NCBI RefSeq assembly: GCF_031143425.1
Contig: NC_090451.1
Span: 348,014,339-348,078,338 of the forward strand
DNA from: Pleurodeles waltl
Lineage: Eukaryota > Chordata > Amphibia > Caudata > Salamandridae
Reading direction: 5' to 3'
DNA length: 64,000 nt
Each line of letters starts with the position of its first letter. Positions within the stretch are counted from its first letter, which is position 1. Positions 59,101-64,000 of the stretch are shown piece after piece. The notes below the pieces were generated by a model. That model did not search any database and was not told the origin of the DNA. It saw nothing but the letters and a program-made list of their open reading frames with translations. The translations under genes were made by a program, and so were the position numbers.

Positions 59101-62100
59101 AGAATGGGATTTTGAAATGTGCTCAGGAGGAAACGTTTGTGCAAACAATTAAGCATTTGAATGGTGAACCCCATCTATTTTCAGTTAAATAAATTGTCAA
59201 GAAAACAATACATGGAACTACTAATCTGACGAGGCATTCATTTAAAAAATTTGCTACTTCCGTTTAATAAGGTTGCATTTTAAGGTAACCACAATAAAGA
59301 ATGTTGAAACCGGTTTAGGAGACAATATCATCTTGTTAAATAAATGTTTGAGTCACAAAAAAACAACGGATGATCAACGTTCCTCAAAACAACCACGCAA
59401 CATCAATACGTCAGGAAAGAGCATCCTTCCAGTCGAAGTCCACTGGGAAATTCTTTCTATCTATTGCCATATCGTACATGTATACCACTTTCACCACCTA
59501 CCTTTCCACACATATGGTAGTAATCCACAAAAAACATACTCCCTCTAGCACTCTTAGTGTACTTTCCTCCCTTGCTTGGTAGCTAGGTCTTCCCTATAAA
59601 TCTTTTAATTGGCCAGAGATTGTCAATTGCCTCTCCTTGCTTCCTTGTACTACATATTGGCTTTAGAAATTGCGATTACCCAGTCAGATGCATCAGCCAT
59701 TGCTTACATTTGGGTGGATTACCAGGCATTCAGTAAAACCTAAGTACACTTAGAGTCATCACCCCTGCAACAAATACCAAAGTTTTATCTGTCATATTAC
59801 CTCACGTCATTGACAGCTGTCTAATATATTCTTCCAACAATCATCAAATGCTGCACAATTGCGTCAGAACGTGCCTTTTGGCCGACACACATTGCATTGT
59901 TATTCTCGGATGAAAACATTTTACTTAGCTTACCAGTCAGTAACATAAACTGTAGATAATGCAGTACTGCAATTTATTGGAAAAGCATAGACTGCAAAGT
60001 GTAGATTTGACTGATAGATTTATAAAACATGATTTAATGAGAGTCACGAGCATGCTTCTCCGATATCTCATTGTTCAAAAAATATAGGCAGGGCACTAGA
60101 CATAAAGAGTGAATGTTAATATTCGTAGGGTCTAGACTGGCTTGTTCACTTAACTTGTGATCATCAATACCCTGGATCACTTCACTGTTACGTAATTACC
60201 ATGGACAATGAGATATGTTATGACAGTGCACAAAATCTTATTTTGTGAGTTTTAGTAAATATACTGATTTATGTCCCTACTAGTGATAAAATAAATATTT
60301 CTTACCGACTATAACACAGCTTATTCACAAGCCTCTAAAGACGTTTGCAAAGCATAATTCAATGCCAAGTAATTATACCAGTTTGAGTGTCAACGATTGA
60401 GCAGTTTTAACTATGACCCATATGCAACCACCAAAAATATAAAATTATAGAGAGCTTATGTGAACTTTCTCAAAGAAGCAAGCATCAGATTGTTTTTATT
60501 TAAAGCCATACGAGGAAAGTGTTGAATATATGTTCTAACAACACCCCTTTGAGTTTGTTATGTGTCTATTTTAAACTAATTGGATACCCTATATCCCCAC
60601 ACCAAAGAAAAATACGCCAATAACGTATTCAAGTCAAATAATCCCATACTTGAATAATTTTGGTTAATAAAAGAGAAACAAAAACTGACATACAGCTTCT
60701 CAGCAATAGGTTCGAATATATATTCTAACAACACCCCTTTGATTTTGTTATGTGTCTATTTTAAACTAATTGGAGATACCCTATATCCTCACACCAAAGA
60801 AAAATACAAGAATTGGTATGAAATAAAAGAAATACTTTTCACGGAAGTATGATATTCTCACATGTCTTCCAGATGCAAAATAGAAATGTGCCTGGCATTG
60901 TCATTTTAAAAAGTCTTGAGTGTGTTTTGGCATTTTATAGCGGATCGGAATCCTGATGAGGATACATGAGCTATGACAAAAAAAACATAATTTGTTACAG
61001 CGGGAAGATTTTGTAAAGTGCGCTTCCACTTCATTTCAGCCCCCCGGACATTTTTTTCCTCACCTGGTTTCTGACCTCTTCTGGAGGCTGAAACCTATAC
61101 AAGTGCCCTCTATATCATATGCTTATATGTACATGACCACCCGCATGAAATCAGTAGTGTCTGCAGGAGAAACCCTTTATACTGAAATGCTCACAGAGAA
61201 GTGTTGCCTGTGCATGTCGGAAGTCGTCCCTGGTGACATGCCTCATCTTTCATTAATGTGGAATTTGATAAACATGCGCCACCTAGGGACCTGGAGAGCT
61301 GAATGTCCGCTAATTCGATCTGCTAAGAAATTAAAGTACGTTTTAACTGCCTGTTAGTGGCGGTGCCTACATAAAGAAAATTTTAAGGGGATTTAACGGT
61401 GCCTTGTACCCCTAATTCTGAAACCAGTTAGTTGATAATTCTTTCGAAATCATTGCATTATGGGAAGTTAAAATGTGTCACTTTAATTCAGTCAAACAGC
61501 TAGACCAGTAAGTATTTTCCTGGATAAGACATAACAAAATACGGAAAACATGCAATTGAGACCTCTCTGGAATATCATATCAGGGAGTGCAAAGGAAGAC
61601 CTGTTAATGATATACCTATGTCACTTCATAGAATTATTGTTGTTCAAGGTACCAACTCACTACCTGCCTAACACAGTAAATATTTAACTACACCTCCTGT
61701 TCTGACTGACAACACTCATTTCCATTTCATGCACCAGTAAAAGGGAACACAGGAGAGAAACTCTGTGCCATCTACCAATTTAGAAGAGGATTTGCTTTTT
61801 GCTGTTCCAAACCAAACATACCCCACTATAGTAAAAGTGAGAACATGAAAGCATTGGCAAAGCCTATATTCGATGTTATGATAGTCTGGACATTGGTCTA
61901 GAAGAACTAGGGCCTTACTTTAAAAAAATCAGGCAATATTTAGTCACCGAGCTGCAGCTCGGAATCTATGAACTGAGAAGTAGGGAAGGAGGAAATAGTG
62001 ATTCTCCCTTTTACCATTGTTCTTGCTTCCAACAGATTTATAAAAGGTAGCATCTTTATCTATTGATGGTGAATAGCAGGGTTCTGTTGGCTGGAAGTGT

Positions 62101-63500
62101 TTGGCCTACCTGCTTTTGGACACACCCATGCATCAAGAAGACTGATGGCTTGGTAGCTAAAGAGCACGGAAAGCAAAGAGGATCCAAAGATATTCAGTGA
62201 ACACTCTTGTAGGCAGCCTACTTTACATTTTGAACCACATTGCACTCAGAGGCCATCTTAGACCTGTGTATAAATTCATGAAAAGGAAAGGGGACCTTAA
62301 TCCTAATCCCAAGGCATATGGCGCATTGGACAGGTATCATCTTGTTTCTCAAATTTAGTGTCTATAATTGAAAAGGACTACTTTAATAGGTTGTCACAAA
62401 AAACAGCAAGTGCTATCTTTTCTTTCCTTATGGCGAGTGAGAATAACTGTGAGGAGCAGGATACTTCTAACACCAATTTATCCAAACCGCAGAAAAACGA
62501 TGAGAAAATCAACTCAACCTTGAAGTATCAAGATTCCTGATCTTAACTAACATCATTAAAAAATCCACCCAATCACTTAACAGGTAAGAGAAAAAAATGC
62601 CCAGGATGGGCTACGGTTTGCTCTCATTTTAAATGTCAGGAGAAAGGAGCAGACTGGAAAGAAGAGAAAGAAAACAACATGGGAGGGAGAAAGGGCAATA
62701 ATCACCACTCTGAGAAAGATGAAGTACAACTGCAATCAGTACAAAATGGTGACTAATTTATCACATCAAAGTGAGATGCAAAATCAGTCTCCTAGAAAAT
62801 ACTGCAATCCATAGTCTACCTTCAAGTCCCAAGTACATGATCCACTCTGCCTCCAGATGTCATAGACGTAATTCCTTCTTCCCTCTTCTAGGATTTTCAC
62901 TTCTACTTGCAATGGCATGGAATTTAAAGTCACAATGTGGTTTATTCGCATCACAGGTGGACATATGAGCTGCAATGGGATATTTCTCATTATTCATTTT
63001 GACAGCTCTTAACTGTTCTGAGATCCACTACTTTAAGTGTTGAATGATTCTGCCTACATATATTTTACTACATGCACATACTAAAACATATACAACATAT
63101 TTAGTTTGACAAGTCGAGTGGTCTTGATCTTATAATCTGGGTTCCTATTATAAATGAAAGAGCATTTTTGTCAACTCCCAATTTGCACATTGAACAATAT
63201 CCACATTCAAAAAAACATGTGACATTGAATTCCACCTATGCAATGGTTTCACGGGCCTTGGGTAGGTGGGGCTAACAATTTTCTTATTAACCATGCCTCT
63301 ACAATAGGCAATGCTCCCAGGAATGTTAAAAAAAACAATGCAAGTCTCCTGGGTCATTGAGTGCATGACCCCAGGAGAGTTTACTATCATTTTTAAAGCA
63401 CTCCAAGCTGGAGGTGTATGCTCTTCAGCTGGAGTGCAGGAGTGGAGTGTGTATTGTTCAGGAATATAGTGGATTGTGGTTATTGTTAAATAATTTTGTA
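59101..63500. other. Undescribed AT-rich sequence
   Basis: No genes or transposon termini are recognised. A direct duplication at 60524 and 60714 is listed separately. A 121-codon frame at 60992-61357 has no recognisable domain and no supporting features. Confidence 0.4.
60524..60812. repeat. 190-bp direct duplication
   Basis: About 95 bases starting gaatatat and including tttgttatgtgtctatttta recur 190 bases apart (60524 and 60714), with few differences, one being an additional ga in aattggagatacc. Confidence 0.8.
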
Positions 63501-63504
63501 ACTT

Positions 63505-63940
63505 TTTTGAAAAGCTAATAGGACTTAATCAATCAGTCGACTTGTTAAGCGCAACTTGTCATCTTGAGACAGTATCCTTCTGCTCTGCTGCAGTGTATGC
63601 GGAAGCCATGGCCCAGTGCAAGGGAGGCGGAGTGGAGGTGTCTGGATGGTTTGTGGAATCTCAGGTGGTGGTTGATGTAGGCGGGTCCAGAGTCATGCAG
63701 GGCCCTGAACGCGTGGTTGAGGAGCTTGATATGACATTTCCTCTGAACTGGGAGCCAGTGGAATTTTTTCAGGTGAAGTATGATGTGGGTGTGACAAAGG
63801 AGATCCAGAATGAGACTTGCTGCGGCGTCCTGGATGGTCTGTAGTCTTTGAACGAGGCGGGCCTCGATACCCACATTGAGGGTGTTTCTGTAGTCCAGTT
63901 GATTGTTGACAAGGGCTTAGGGTCTACTTCATATGTGTTG
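63505..63940 (-). pseudogene. L2-like LINE 3' fragment
   Basis: The minus-strand frame from 63874 contains RLVQRLQTIQDAAASLILDL, LKKFHWLPVQRKCHIKLLNH and LHDSGPAYIN, the C-terminal LINE RT region that corresponds to the LHWLP motif of other L2/CR1 elements. It ends with a gattgattaag tail near 63522, like the tail at 50925. It is 5'-truncated. Confidence 0.75.
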
Positions 63941-64000
63941 ATGTGCTGATAAAGCCAATAGGCTTGACTTTTATATTTTGACCAAGCCAGTAGCTCTGCC

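Noticed and set aside
60992..61357. 121-codon frame as a possible host gene
   Set aside because: No recognised domain, no splice or promoter context, and composition equals the background.

Overview
This is a repeat-built eukaryotic window with no recognisable host gene. Every coding segment I can identify belongs to a transposable element: a DIRS-type retrotransposon, a class I endogenous retrovirus with both LTRs and an env remnant, three Harbinger-type DNA transposons with Myb/SANT-like accessory proteins, L2-like LINE fragments, hAT-like and piggyBac-like frames, and a Penelope-type non-autonomous array. The size and nesting of the elements, the palindrome-rich Harbinger relatives and the hammerhead-bearing repeats suggest a salamander, most likely a newt. 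That assignment is inference; only a genome search can settle it.

Layout. A DIRS-like element on the minus strand frames the left half (its N-terminal gag-like piece at 37172-37420, the middle at 10717-11098, the C-terminal gag-like part at about 1530-2180, reverse transcriptase/RNase H at about 260-1400). It is split by Harbinger-1 (2184-10713, 3-bp duplication TAA) and by an endogenous retrovirus (11103-37161, 4-bp duplication ACAC). The retrovirus is itself split by Harbinger-2 inside the integrase region (19918-28493, duplication ATG), by a palindrome-rich MITE inside env (30907-31453, duplication TAA), and by Harbinger-3 at its right edge (33534-37147, duplication CAG). Before Harbinger-3 landed, the 3' LTR/DIRS junction had been tandemly duplicated.

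From 37.5 to 44 kb lie non-coding sequence and small MITEs, including a 550-bp hAT-like element with near-identical 8-bp duplications. From 44.2 to 54.3 kb a hAT-like frame appears to enclose a piggyBac-like frame, which holds a 383/366-bp satellite with a 749-bp higher-order period, an L2-like LINE 3' end, and a tandem-plus-inverted array that carries three copies of a complete 47-nt hammerhead ribozyme. The last 10 kb contain two more degraded L2-like LINE pieces and otherwise undescribed sequence.

How the genes work together. Harbinger-1 and Harbinger-2 belong to one family and share an unusual three-gene plan: a DDE transposase flanked by two different, multi-exon Myb/SANT-like proteins transcribed in the opposite direction to it. 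Harbinger-3 is a second family with one Myb/SANT-like gene plus transposase. All copies seen here carry disabling lesions. The most notable signals are the hammerhead ribozymes in the inverted array, the three-gene Harbinger family, and a transposase intron that is precisely absent from one copy.
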